Shown: positions 40,764-49,421 of the stretch, one piece after another
Position numbering within the stretch: position 1 is the first letter of the stretch
How the letters are laid out: each line of letters begins with the position of its first letter
NCBI GenBank assembly: GCA_003149935.1
Contig: QAMH01000006.1
Coordinates: forward strand, 124,001 to 188,000
Direction: 5' to 3'
DNA length: 64,000 bases
Source of the DNA: Coriobacteriia bacterium
GTDB lineage: Bacteria; Actinomycetota; Coriobacteriia; Coriobacteriales; QAMH01
The notes under the pieces: model-generated
Databases searched by the model: none
Seen by the model: only the letters and a program-made list of their open reading frames with translations
What the model was told of the DNA's origin: nothing
Made by a program: the position numbers and the translations under genes

Positions 40764-41732
40764 GACGGTGCCGACGGGCTTGGGCGTGAGGTCGTAGCAT
40801 ACGCGGCATACGCCGGGCACCTCGTGGGTGATGCGGTCGGTCATGCGCTTGAGCAGCGCCCAGTCGAGCTCGGGCACCTCGGCGGTCATGACGTCGACGG
40901 TGTTGATGGCGCGGATGATGACGGGCCAGTCGTAGGCGCGCACGCCGTCGCGCACACCGGTGGCGCGCATGTCGGGCACCACGGCGAAGTACTGCCAGAC
41001 GTCGAGGCCGGCGTTCTCGATCTCCTCGCGCACGATGGCATCGGCCTCGCGCAGCGCCTCGAGGCGGTCGCGCGTGATGGCGCCGAGGCAGCGCACGCCC
41101 AGGCCAGGGCCGGGGAAGGGCTGGCGCTCGACCATGTTCTCGGGCAGGCCGAGCTCACGGCCGACGACGCGCACCTCGTCCTTGAAGAGCAGCTTGACGG
41201 GCTCGACGAGCTCGAATTGCAGGTCCTCGGGAAGGCCGCCCACGTTGTGGTGCGCCTTCACGCCGTCTTGCGACTCGAGGATGTCAGGGTAGATGGTGCC
41301 CTGCGCGAGGAAGTCGACCTCGTCGCCGACCTTGCGGGCCTCCTCCTCGAAGACGCGGATGAACTCGCCGCCGATGATCTTGCGCTTGGCCTCGGGCTCG
41401 TCGACGCCGGCGAGCAGGTCGAGGAAGCGGTCCATCGCGTCAACGTAGACGAGGTTGGCATCCATCTGGTTCTTGAACACGTCGATGACCTGCTCGGACT
41501 CGCCCTTGCGCATGAGGCCGTGGTTGACGTGCACGCACACGAGGTTCTTGCCGATGGCCTTGATGAGCAGCGCGGCCACCACCGAGCTATCGACGCCGCC
41601 GGAAAGCGCGAGGAGCACCTTGCCGTCGCCCACCTGCTCGCGGATTGCCGCGACCTGCTCGTCGATGAATGCCTGGGCGAGCTCGGGGGTCGTGATACGT
41701 ACCATGTCGTCGGGTCGCTTGTTGGGGTCCAT
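40752..41732 (-). CDS. guaA: GMP synthase, ATP-pyrophosphatase subunit without amidotransferase
   Basis: This 326-residue protein converts XMP to GMP with ATP and ammonia. The N-type ATP-PPase signature [15 protein letters not shown] is near residue 42, and the C-terminal dimerisation domain ends GTVEWE. The glutamine amidotransferase domain present in bacterial GuaA of about 520 residues is absent, as in the two-subunit archaeal form, so ammonia must come from a separate GATase or free ammonium. ATG 41732 has GAGGAGG six bases upstream and no GATase frame lies before it. Its 3' end is the target of the island at 33002-40763. An ammonium transporter lies at 49422-50696. Confidence 0.9.
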   Translation of the reverse strand: MDPNKRPDDMVRITTPELAQAFIDEQVAAIREQVGDGKVLLALSGGVDSSVVAALLIKAIGKNLVCVHVNHGLMRKGESEQVIDVFKNQMDANLVYVDAMDRFLDLLAGVDEPEAKRKIIGGEFIRVFEEEARKVGDEVDFLAQGTIYPDILESQDGVKAHHNVGGLPEDLQFELVEPVKLLFKDEVRVVGRELGLPENMVERQPFPGPGLGVRCLGAITRDRLEALREADAIVREEIENAGLDVWQYFAVVPDMRATGVRDGVRAYDWPVIIRAINTVDVMTAEVPELDWALLKRMTDRITHEVPGVCRVCYDLTPKPVGTVEWE

Positions 41733-41971
41733 GCGCTTCCTCCTCGAAGGCGTCGTGATTAAGTCGTCGCGGGTGATTCTAGCGCATTGTCCGCCGCGCA
41801 TTTCGCGTGACAGGCGATGGATGACCGACTGGGGGAGTAGCATCGACGTAGGGCGATTTGCAGCGGCGTCACATTCCATCTCCGCATCCTAGAACATACA
41901 ATAGGTGGGATGGCGCAGCGTCGAGGGCTTGACGCAGCGCATCTTGGACATCCGAAAGGGGAGATGCGTCG

Positions 41972-44734
41972 ATGTACCACGGTGAGCTCACCATATACCT
42001 TTCCGGTCTCGATGATGCGAGCGAGCAGACGCTGCGGGACATTCCCGCAATCGCTCCCTTCACGCATCGTTTCGTCTCGACGCCATCCTTCGACTCGAAC
42101 GTGGCGGCCGATGCCGACCTGACGATCGTGGCACTGGGTGCCGATGCGGACACCTGGGTCCTGCAGGACTTCCTGGAAGACAAGGACGAAGGCTGCGATG
42201 TCATCGCGCTTGCACTCACCGGGCGCACGGCCGAGACGGTGGGCTTGCTTCCCTGCCTATCCGACGTCTGGCCCGAGGATATGTCCGCCGAAGAGCTTGC
42301 CTGGCGTTTTGACCGCTGGCAGCAGCAGCGAAAGGAACAGGCTGACGCGCAGGAGACCGCGCAATTCCTCGAGGTCACCATCAACTCGATTCCCTGCCTC
42401 GTCTGGTACAAGACCGCCGATGGCATTCACGAGAAGGTCAACGATAGCTTCTGCGAAACGGTCGGCAAGGAGAAGGATGACGTGCAGGGGCGCGGACATG
42501 CCTACATCTGGGATGTCGAGACAGATGATCCCGCCTGCATCGAGTCGGAGGCTCAGGTCATGGCTACGCGCAAGACCTGCGTTTCCGAAGAGGTGGTTCA
42601 GAGCGGCAGTGGCACGAAGCTCCTGACAACCTATAAGTCGCCGCTCTACGACCTCGACGGTAGCGTTATGGGCACTGTGGGCGTTGCGATTGACGTGACG
42701 CAAGAGCGTGCCTACGAGCGCGACCTACTCCAGAAGAACCAGACGCTCGAGAACATGTTCACTGCCATGGATTGCGGCGTTCTCACGCACACGCTTGACG
42801 GTACGCGCGTCATTGGCGTGAATCAGGCGGCGCTCGACATCCTCGGGTACGAATCCGAGGAAGACCTGCTCGCGCACGGATTCGACATGGTGGCCGATTC
42901 GGTCGTCGACTCCGACAAGGAGATGCTACGCGAGAAGCTCGCCACGCTCGAGCATGCGGGTGATAGCGTGAGCTTCGAATACAGCGTGCATCACGAGGAC
43001 GGCAAGATCTTGCACGTGCTCGGGAGCGCCAAGCTGATAGAACAAGATGGCGAGCTCTTGTATCAGCGCTTCTTGCTGGACTATTCCGACCAGAAGCACG
43101 AGGAGGAACGTCGCGAGCGGCGTCAGCAGTCCTTCATACGCGCCCTGGGCGTAAACTACCTGGTCGTGTGTTCGTTCGACTTGAACACTGGCAGGGGAGA
43201 GCTACTGCGCATCTCGGACGACGCAGACGAAGAGCTGAAGGGCATTTTTGACGGGCCTCTGACCTACGAGAAGTCCCTCTACGACTACGTGAACATCCGA
43301 ACACTGCCTGACGATCGCTCCATGCTAAGCGATATGCTCGCGCGCGATCGTGTGCGCGAGGAGCTCGAGGAGCGCAAGCGCATCAACGTCATGTACCGCT
43401 CGCTTGTCGATGGCGTGATGGGATACCGTCAGGTGACGCTCGTACGCGCCGGATCGTGGACGGACGATTCCGACGATGACCGCTTGGTGGTCATGGGCTT
43501 GCGCAACGTCGATCGCGAGACGCGCGAGGAGATCGAGCGCAAGGAACAGCTCGAGGAAGCACTGCAGCGCGCCAATCGCGCAAACGAGGCAAAGAGCCTG
43601 TTCCTCTCCAACATGAGCCATGACATCCGTACGCCCATGAACGCCATCATCGGCTTCACGACGCTGGCGACCAATCACATCGACGATGTCGAACGCGTCG
43701 AGGACTACCTGGACAAGATCCAGGCTTCCAGCACCCATTTGCTCGATCTCATCAACGACATCCTGGATATGAGCCGTATCGAATCGGGAAAGGCTTCGGT
43801 CGAGGAAAAGCCGTGCGATCTCATAGAGGTAACGGAGCACCTCGGCTCCATCGTCCAGTCCGAGGTCAGCGAGAAGGGTTTGCACTACGATGTCGACCTC
43901 TCCGGATTGCATCATCCGATTGTCATGTGCGACGAGCTCAAGCTGAAGCAGGTGCTGCTCAACATACTCGGCAACGCCGTCAAGTTCACGCCTTCCGGCG
44001 GTTCGGTCTCGTTCTCGATATCCGAAGCCGCTTCGGATGTCGACGGAAAGTCGAATTACACGATGACGATTGCCGATAGCGGCATCGGAATGGACGAGGC
44101 CTTTATCAAACACATCTTCGACCCGTTCGAGCGCGAGCGGACCTCGACTCTTTCTGGCACGCAGGGTACCGGCCTGGGCATGTCCATCGCCAAGCGCCTC
44201 GTGGACATGATGGGTGGAGATATCGGCGTGACCAGTGTCAAGGGCGAGGGCAGCACCTTCAGCGTGATGCTGCCCCTCGAGGTGCTGGATAAGGATGCTA
44301 TTGCGGTTCAGGAGGGATGCGTGCGTCAGGAGCTTTCTGAACAGCTGCACGGCCTGCGCATTCTGCTCGTGGATGACAACCTTCTCAATCGCGAAATCGC
44401 CACCACCTTGTTGGAGGATGCGGGTTTCGTGGTCGAGCAGGCGGTTGATGGAAAAGATGCGATTGATCGTCTATCCAATGCCGAACCCGGCTATTACCAG
44501 TTAGTGCTCATGGATATACAGATGCCGGTCATGAACGGGTATGAGGCTGCGGCCATCGTGCGCTCCATGGACGATCCGGTTATCTCGCACATTCCCATCT
44601 TGGCCGTGACCGCCGATGCATTCGAAGAGGATCGCCAAAAGGCGCTTGATTGCGGCATGGACGGGCACATCGCCAAGCCAATCGAGATTGACGGTTTGCT
44701 GGCCGCGTTGGAGGGTGTCCTGCTTCCTGCATAG
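41972..44734 (+). CDS. Soluble PAS hybrid histidine kinase
   Basis: This 920-residue protein has no membrane segment. Residues 1-115 look like a degenerate receiver-type fold. Two PAS domains follow at about 130-245 and 255-375, a third degenerate one at about 390-515, then HisKA with SNMSHDIRTPMNAI (His550), HATPase with ADSGIGM and GTGLGMSIAKRL, and a C-terminal receiver with DDNLLNRE and MDIQMPVMNG (Asp848). PAS domains in the cytosol often sense redox, flavin or small ligands. GGAG lies seven bases before the ATG. The second half resembles the Cache kinase at 17966-20935, a lineage-specific expansion. Confidence 0.9.
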   Translation: MYHGELTIYLSGLDDASEQTLRDIPAIAPFTHRFVSTPSFDSNVAADADLTIVALGADADTWVLQDFLEDKDEGCDVIALALTGRTAETVGLLPCLSDVWPEDMSAEELAWRFDRWQQQRKEQADAQETAQFLEVTINSIPCLVWYKTADGIHEKVNDSFCETVGKEKDDVQGRGHAYIWDVETDDPACIESEAQVMATRKTCVSEEVVQSGSGTKLLTTYKSPLYDLDGSVMGTVGVAIDVTQERAYERDLLQKNQTLENMFTAMDCGVLTHTLDGTRVIGVNQAALDILGYESEEDLLAHGFDMVADSVVDSDKEMLREKLATLEHAGDSVSFEYSVHHEDGKILHVLGSAKLIEQDGELLYQRFLLDYSDQKHEEERRERRQQSFIRALGVNYLVVCSFDLNTGRGELLRISDDADEELKGIFDGPLTYEKSLYDYVNIRTLPDDRSMLSDMLARDRVREELEERKRINVMYRSLVDGVMGYRQVTLVRAGSWTDDSDDDRLVVMGLRNVDRETREEIERKEQLEEALQRANRANEAKSLFLSNMSHDIRTPMNAIIGFTTLATNHIDDVERVEDYLDKIQASSTHLLDLINDILDMSRIESGKASVEEKPCDLIEVTEHLGSIVQSEVSEKGLHYDVDLSGLHHPIVMCDELKLKQVLLNILGNAVKFTPSGGSVSFSISEAASDVDGKSNYTMTIADSGIGMDEAFIKHIFDPFERERTSTLSGTQGTGLGMSIAKRLVDMMGGDIGVTSVKGEGSTFSVMLPLEVLDKDAIAVQEGCVRQELSEQLHGLRILLVDDNLLNREIATTLLEDAGFVVEQAVDGKDAIDRLSNAEPGYYQLVLMDIQMPVMNGYEAAAIVRSMDDPVISHIPILAVTADAFEEDRQKALDCGMDGHIAKPIEIDGLLAALEGVLLPA

Positions 44735-44783
44735 CGCGTGGTGACAGCCTTCTCTACAACGCGTCTTCGAGCGATCGTGGTCT

Positions 44784-44812
44784 TTGGCATTCCCCGTGCA
44801 TCGCGATATAAT
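44784..44812 (+). promoter_or_regulatory. Strong sigma-70-type promoter of the lipoprotein gene
   Basis: TTGGCA (44784-44789), 17 bp spacer and TATAAT (44807-44812), 35 bp before the ribosome-bound start at 44848. It is the best canonical promoter in the window. Confidence 0.75.
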
Positions 44813-44847
44813 CGACGTGTTTTTTCATTGCGATGAGGGAGACCAAC

Positions 44848-45243
44848 ATGGCCAAGAAACTAGTTGCCGTTTTCGTGACGCTTGCCTGCGCGTGCACGCT
44901 GTGCCTCGCGCTTGTCGGTTGCGGCGGTGGAGACTCCAAGGCGAACTTTGTCGGCGCCTGGGAGCTTGAGACAATCGAGGATGCGGATCTGGGTACGGTG
45001 GACGCGACCATCCTCAAGCAGATGAACATGCCCATTAACATGACGCTCAACGAGGATGGCTCGGCAGACTTCATCATGTTCGGCCAGAGCATAGATGCCA
45101 CGTGGAAGGCCGACAGCGCCACGCAGATGACGCTTACGCTCGCCGGTGAGGGCGATGCCATTTTCACGCTGGCAGAAGGCAAACTCACGAGCGACGACGG
45201 CGAGACGACGATGATTTTCACACGGGGTGACCAGGCATCATAG
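44848..45243 (+). CDS. Small secreted lipoprotein
   Basis: This 131-residue protein has an N-terminal signal with lipobox (LALVGCGGG), so Cys near residue 25 becomes lipidated. The mature part (about 105 residues) has the beta-rich lipocalin-like pattern FVGAWELETIE, MTLNEDGSADF and WKADSATQMTLTL, seen in many gut-bacterial lipoproteins of unknown role. GGGAG lies six bases before ATG 44848. It has its own strong promoter and a hairpin after the stop, so it is probably well expressed. Confidence 0.8.
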   Translation: MAKKLVAVFVTLACACTLCLALVGCGGGDSKANFVGAWELETIEDADLGTVDATILKQMNMPINMTLNEDGSADFIMFGQSIDATWKADSATQMTLTLAGEGDAIFTLAEGKLTSDDGETTMIFTRGDQAS

Positions 45244-45273
45244 CCAGCCCGTGCAGTCATTTCATTGCGAAGA

Positions 45274-45303
45274 AAGGCCCGCTTGCACATGCATGCGGGC
45301 CTT
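45274..45303 (+). terminator. Hairpin after lipoprotein gene
   Basis: AAGGCCCGC (45274-45282) pairs with GCGGGCCTT (45295-45303), with additional inner pairs. No T tract follows, so partial read-through into the Mo oxidoreductase operon is possible. Confidence 0.6.
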
Positions 45304-45328
45304 CATGTACGAGAAGGAGGGCAATCGT

Positions 45329-47479
45329 ATGAGCGATACTGTTCAGGGTTCGGCAGTTGGTACACAGGTCGAGACCATCGCGACGGTGTGCGGTGGCTGT
45401 CACAACACCTGCCCGATGTTCGTTGACGTGCGCGACAACCATGTCGTGTTCGCGCATGGCGTTCCCGGCAACAAGCGCACGAATGGCGCCCTTTGCTCCA
45501 AGGGGCTTGCCGCGCCGCAGATCGCGCATGATCCGCGCAGGGTCATATACCCCATGCGTCGCGTGGGTGAGCGTTGCAGTGGCGAGTTCGAACGGATTAG
45601 CTGGGACGAGGCGCTTCGCGAGCTGGCCATGCACATCAACGAGGCCGTTGCGCAGTACGGGCCCACCTCCGTCTCCATCTGCCGCGGTCAGGCATGCGGT
45701 TGGGGTTTTACCTACGACATGACGCAGCGCTTTGCGCACTGCGTGGGCACCGAGGTGGGGATGGGCGCTTCGGAGTGCTTCGTGCCACGTGCGATTGCCG
45801 AGGGGATGACCTACGGCGGCATGCCGTCTTTCGTCGATTATCCCAACGTCGACCTTATGATCTTCTGGGGCAAGCAACCGGCGTTTTCATGCGCACCCGC
45901 CATCAAGAAGATCTACGATGCGCAGGAACGCGGAGCCAGGCTCGTCGTTATCGACCCGCTGCATTTCCACCTTGGCGCGCATGCCGACACCTTCATCCAG
46001 GTCGAACCCGGCACCGACCTCGCCATGATGCTTGCCATGATTCATGTCATCGTCAACGAAGGCCTCTGGGATCGCGACTTCGTCGACGAGTACACCAACG
46101 ACCCGGGTCTTGCCAAGCTTACGGCGCACATCAATGGCGACAACAAGCTCGGCATCGCGTATACGCCGCAGTGGGCGGCCGGGATTTGCGGCGCTCCGGC
46201 CGATGCCATCACGGCGCTGGCCCGCGAGTACGCGACTACGCCACGGGCCTCCATCACTTCCGGGCATGGTCTCGAGGGACGTGTAAACGTCACGCAGACC
46301 ACGCGTGCGCTCTGCATCCTGCGCACCATCACGGGCCATCTTGACCGCGAAGGCTGCGATCTCTTCACGCAAAAGAGCCCAGCGCGCAATCCGGAGTTCA
46401 CGCTCATCGATCATGTGCTACCCGATTTCGAGCCTGCCGGTCCCACGATGATGTTCCACGTTCCGCCCTACAACCCGGAAGATTCCCGCTTTCCCCTGCT
46501 CTTCAATGGCCAGGGGCTGCTGCCCACGCCTGACGTTCTGCGTACCATGGCCGAAGGCAAGATCAAGGTCGCCATCTTCCAGGGGGCCAATCCGGTCGTC
46601 ACGCAACCACAGCCCGATGTCACCATGGCCGCGCTTGCCAAGGTCGACTACATCGCGACCATCGATCCGTATTTGAGTGAGACCGCCCAGTGCGGCGACC
46701 TCGTCTTGCCGGCGGCAACCTACCTCGAGCGCACCGAACCCGAGTGGTTCAAGTCCGATTCGTGGTTCCCGGAGATCACCCTGCGCCAGAAGGCCGTGCA
46801 AGTGGGGGAGGCCAAGCCGGACACGCAGATCATGATCGAACTCGGGCGCGCTTGCGGCTTCGTCGAGGAGTTCCCCAGCGAAGACATCACCTGGTACATC
46901 GACGAGTGCCTCAAGCCCTCGGGCATTACCTACGAGCAGCTGCTCGCTCATCCGCATGGACTCGAGTACGGCAACATCGAGTACGAGAAGTTCGCGAAAG
47001 TGGGCTTCCGTGCACCAGGAGGCAAGGTCAACATCGTCTCCGAGGTGCTGCTCGAGAATGGTTTCGATGGGCTTCCCAACTGGGAGGACAGCTCCGAATC
47101 TCCCCGCAGCAAGCCCGAACTTGCCGAGAAGTACCCCTATGTCGTGTTCACGGGCCGTTCCGGCCCCATGTACGTGCACGAGCAACGCCGCACGATTCCG
47201 TGGCTGCGCGAGATGCAGCCCGAGGCGCGCGCGATGGTCAACAGCGACCGTGCCGCGGCGCTGGGCATCGAGGACGGAGATTGGCTCAGGGTGAGTTCAC
47301 CGCGCGGGTCGATCACGATCAAGGCCGAGGTCACGCCCATACTCAAGGAGGATTGGATTTATGTCCCCGGTGGTTGGGTTGATGCCAATTACAACTATCT
47401 CGGCATCGATGACGACCTTGACCCGATTTCAAGCCAAGCGAACTACACCATGTGCCTCGGCACTATCGAGAAGCTCTAG
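45329..47479 (+). CDS. Molybdopterin oxidoreductase catalytic subunit (DMSO reductase family)
   Basis: This 716-residue enzyme binds Mo-bis-PGD and a [4Fe-4S] cluster (Cys21, Cys24, Cys28 and Cys56 in CGGCHNTC and LCSKG). Cofactor motifs include VVIDPLH, AIFQGANPVV, VYVHEQRRT-like and the C-terminal VPGGWVDANYNYL. There is no twin-arginine leader, so it stays in the cytosol. GGAGG precedes ATG 45329. It is followed by a four-cluster ferredoxin subunit and a DmsC-like anchor, a complete DmsABC-type complex. The substrate (sulfoxide, N-oxide, catechol or other) cannot be read from sequence. Confidence 0.88.
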   Translation: MSDTVQGSAVGTQVETIATVCGGCHNTCPMFVDVRDNHVVFAHGVPGNKRTNGALCSKGLAAPQIAHDPRRVIYPMRRVGERCSGEFERISWDEALRELAMHINEAVAQYGPTSVSICRGQACGWGFTYDMTQRFAHCVGTEVGMGASECFVPRAIAEGMTYGGMPSFVDYPNVDLMIFWGKQPAFSCAPAIKKIYDAQERGARLVVIDPLHFHLGAHADTFIQVEPGTDLAMMLAMIHVIVNEGLWDRDFVDEYTNDPGLAKLTAHINGDNKLGIAYTPQWAAGICGAPADAITALAREYATTPRASITSGHGLEGRVNVTQTTRALCILRTITGHLDREGCDLFTQKSPARNPEFTLIDHVLPDFEPAGPTMMFHVPPYNPEDSRFPLLFNGQGLLPTPDVLRTMAEGKIKVAIFQGANPVVTQPQPDVTMAALAKVDYIATIDPYLSETAQCGDLVLPAATYLERTEPEWFKSDSWFPEITLRQKAVQVGEAKPDTQIMIELGRACGFVEEFPSEDITWYIDECLKPSGITYEQLLAHPHGLEYGNIEYEKFAKVGFRAPGGKVNIVSEVLLENGFDGLPNWEDSSESPRSKPELAEKYPYVVFTGRSGPMYVHEQRRTIPWLREMQPEARAMVNSDRAAALGIEDGDWLRVSSPRGSITIKAEVTPILKEDWIYVPGGWVDANYNYLGIDDDLDPISSQANYTMCLGTIEKL

Positions 47480-47489
47480 GGAGGCGGCC

Positions 47490-48002
47490 ATGTTCTACGA
47501 ACTTCATTTTGACGTCAATCGCTGCGCACAGTGCTTCGCCTGCGAGGTCGCCTGCAAATCAGCCCATGACCTGCGCCCGCACGCTCAGGATAAGCCGGGT
47601 AGCACCGGTCCGCGCTATCGCGAGGTCATGACCACCTACGAGCGTGACGCCAGCTGTCCCATCCAGTATGTCTCGATGGCCTGCATGCACTGCGCAGAGG
47701 CGGCATGCATGGCCGTCTGCCCCGCCAAGGCCATATACCGCGACCCCGAGTTCGGTGCCGTGCTCGTGGATTCGAACAAGTGCCTCGGCTGCCATTATTG
47801 CTCGTGGGCCTGCGAGTTCGGCGCTCCGCAGTTCGGCGCCGATGGCCTCATGCAGAAATGTGACATGTGCATCGATCGCCTGCGTGATGGCCTCAAGCCC
47901 GCCTGCGTCGAGAACTGCTGTGGTGGGGCCATAAGCATCGGACCAGCTGGCGAGCCCGAGCGCGGGGTGCGTCAGCAGGCGGCCCAGCGTATGCTTCGCT
48001 AG
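47490..48002 (+). CDS. Four-cluster ferredoxin subunit (DmsB-like)
   Basis: This 170-residue protein has sixteen Cys in four groups: CAQCFACEVAC, CMHCAEAACMAVCP, CLGCHYCSWACEF and CDMC with CVENC. These hold four [4Fe-4S] clusters that relay electrons from the membrane anchor to the Mo subunit. GGGAGG lies five bases before ATG 47490, 10 bp after the catalytic gene stop. Length is slightly shorter than E. coli DmsB (205). No Tat signal is needed because such subunits travel with their partner; here the partner also lacks one. Confidence 0.92.
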   Translation: MFYELHFDVNRCAQCFACEVACKSAHDLRPHAQDKPGSTGPRYREVMTTYERDASCPIQYVSMACMHCAEAACMAVCPAKAIYRDPEFGAVLVDSNKCLGCHYCSWACEFGAPQFGADGLMQKCDMCIDRLRDGLKPACVENCCGGAISIGPAGEPERGVRQQAAQRMLR

Positions 48003-48032
48003 CGTGGGAGGATGCATGATGGAGGTCGATTC

Positions 48033-49049
48033 GTGAGCAACGGGGAATACAAGCTCAAGACGATGATCGTGGACGAGCTGCCGCTCATCGCGTTTACCAC
48101 GTGCGCGCCTGCGGCACTTGGCGTCGCTTTTGTTGCGCTCGTGGAGGGTATCGTCGCGTTCTCGAGCACGGGGTTGTGGTTCGGGGGCTGGCGCTTTGCC
48201 GCGCTCGCCGTCGTCTTCACGACAGTCGGCATGCTTGCGTCCGTGATGCATCTGGCAAAACCCCTGCGTGCTCCACGCTCGCTTGCCAACGTGAGGAGCT
48301 CCTGGCTCTCTCGCGAGATTTTCGTCGTTTCGGCGTTTTGGGGTATGCTCGTCGTATGGCTCGCTCTCGCGCTCATCGCATCGGGGACGCTTCCGTTTGC
48401 GCGCGTCGATGCCTTTACGGCGCTCGTCTTGGGCTGGCTCTCCCTTTGCGTCTGCACCGTCGCCTGCGTCGTGGGGCTACTGCTCGTCTTCGTGATCGCG
48501 CGTGCCTACCGCGTCATGGGACAGCCGGGGTGGAACGGCCCCGAGACGCTGTTCGAGTTGCTCGCCGTCGCATTGCGCGTGGGCGTTGTGGCTGCGTGCT
48601 GCCTCGTGCTGCTTGCCGCGGAGTACATGGACGTCCCGCTCTCTCCGTGGATTGCGGCCCTTATCTCCGTTGTCTGCATCGGCGTCGCCATTGCGCTGGA
48701 CAAGTATGCGAGTAATGCGCGCATGCATAGGCTCTCGCTCGAGATCGATGCCGGGGCTAGCCCCCATGGGCGTGTTCCTGCGGCGCTGTCATGCGTTGTC
48801 ACGTGGCAGGCCGAGCGCGGCTACGGATTCGCCCTGAGCTTCTCGGCAGCATGCTTCATCGTGCTTGCTTGCCTTGTGCCCGCGTTCCGGATCATCGCCG
48901 TCGTCCTTGCCATGCTGTGCGTACTCGTCGCCCAGGCCATGCTGCGTGCGGCCTTCTACGGCTTCTGCAATCCGTCTCGTACAGCCTCGCGTTTTCCGAT
49001 GTGCAGGCAAACGCAGGCGCGAGGACAATCCCCGCGCCTGCACGCGTAA
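48033..49049 (+). CDS. DmsC-like membrane anchor subunit
   Basis: This 338-residue protein has eight to nine predicted membrane helices. The DmsC hallmark HLAKPLRAPRSLANVRSSWLSRE is present in two parts near residues 78-100. It would oxidise menaquinol and hand electrons to the ferredoxin subunit. GTG 48033 is chosen for GGAGG seven bases upstream; an ATG at 48012 abuts its only ribosome site. The last 15 or so residues (RQTQARGQSPRLHA) overlap a hairpin that may terminate the converging glnK-amtB operon. Confidence 0.88.
   Translation: MSNGEYKLKTMIVDELPLIAFTTCAPAALGVAFVALVEGIVAFSSTGLWFGGWRFAALAVVFTTVGMLASVMHLAKPLRAPRSLANVRSSWLSREIFVVSAFWGMLVVWLALALIASGTLPFARVDAFTALVLGWLSLCVCTVACVVGLLLVFVIARAYRVMGQPGWNGPETLFELLAVALRVGVVAACCLVLLAAEYMDVPLSPWIAALISVVCIGVAIALDKYASNARMHRLSLEIDAGASPHGRVPAALSCVVTWQAERGYGFALSFSAACFIVLACLVPAFRIIAVVLAMLCVLVAQAMLRAAFYGFCNPSRTASRFPMCRQTQARGQSPRLHA
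49014..49040. terminator. Hairpin overlapping the dmsC-like 3' end
   Basis: Arms 49014-49025 and 49029-49040 pair over 12 positions with one mismatch. It is 31 bp past the glnK stop on the minus strand and inside the last codons of the converging anchor gene. Confidence 0.5.
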
Positions 49050-49070
49050 ATCTGATATGTCCGAAGGCGA

Positions 49071-49409
49071 CTAGATGGCCTCGACGCCCTGTTCGCCCGT
49101 GCGGATGCGCACGACTTCATCGACGGGACTCACGAAGACCTTGCCATCTCCGACTTCGCCGGTGCGGGCCGTCTCGCAGATGATGTCCACGAGGTCCTGA
49201 ACGCGGTCATCATCGACCACGAGCTCGAACTTCACCTTGGGAACCATATTGAGCAGGACCTCGGTACCGCGGTAGTATTCGCTCCAGCCATGCTGATTGC
49301 CGCAACCCATGACCTGCGAGATGGTCATGCCCGCGATATTGGCGTTGAATAGGGCCTCCTTGAGGGGCTCGAGCTTTTCCGTGCGTACGATTGCAACGAT
49401 TCGCTTCAT
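49071..49409 (-). CDS. glnK: Nitrogen regulatory protein PII (GlnK type)
   Basis: This 112-residue protein has the PII folds: MKRIVAIVRTEKLEPLKEAL at the start, the T-loop GWSEYYRGTEVLLNMVPK and the ATP-binding GEVGDGKVFV with VRIRTGEQG. It binds ATP/ADP and 2-oxoglutarate and plugs the AmtB channel when nitrogen is plentiful. The T-loop residue at position 51 is Val, not the Tyr that is uridylylated or adenylylated in other bacteria, so control must be by ligand alone or through the neighbouring Tyr45/Tyr46. It follows amtB by 12 bp. Confidence 0.92.
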   Translation of the reverse strand: MKRIVAIVRTEKLEPLKEALFNANIAGMTISQVMGCGNQHGWSEYYRGTEVLLNMVPKVKFELVVDDDRVQDLVDIICETARTGEVGDGKVFVSPVDEVVRIRTGEQGVEAI

Positions 49410-49421
49410 TGTCTTCCTCCC

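Noticed and set aside
45329..47479. Formate dehydrogenase alpha subunit
   Set aside because: The DmsC-type anchor gene and absence of FdhF-like Sec/Cys context favour a reductase, though the substrate remains unknown.
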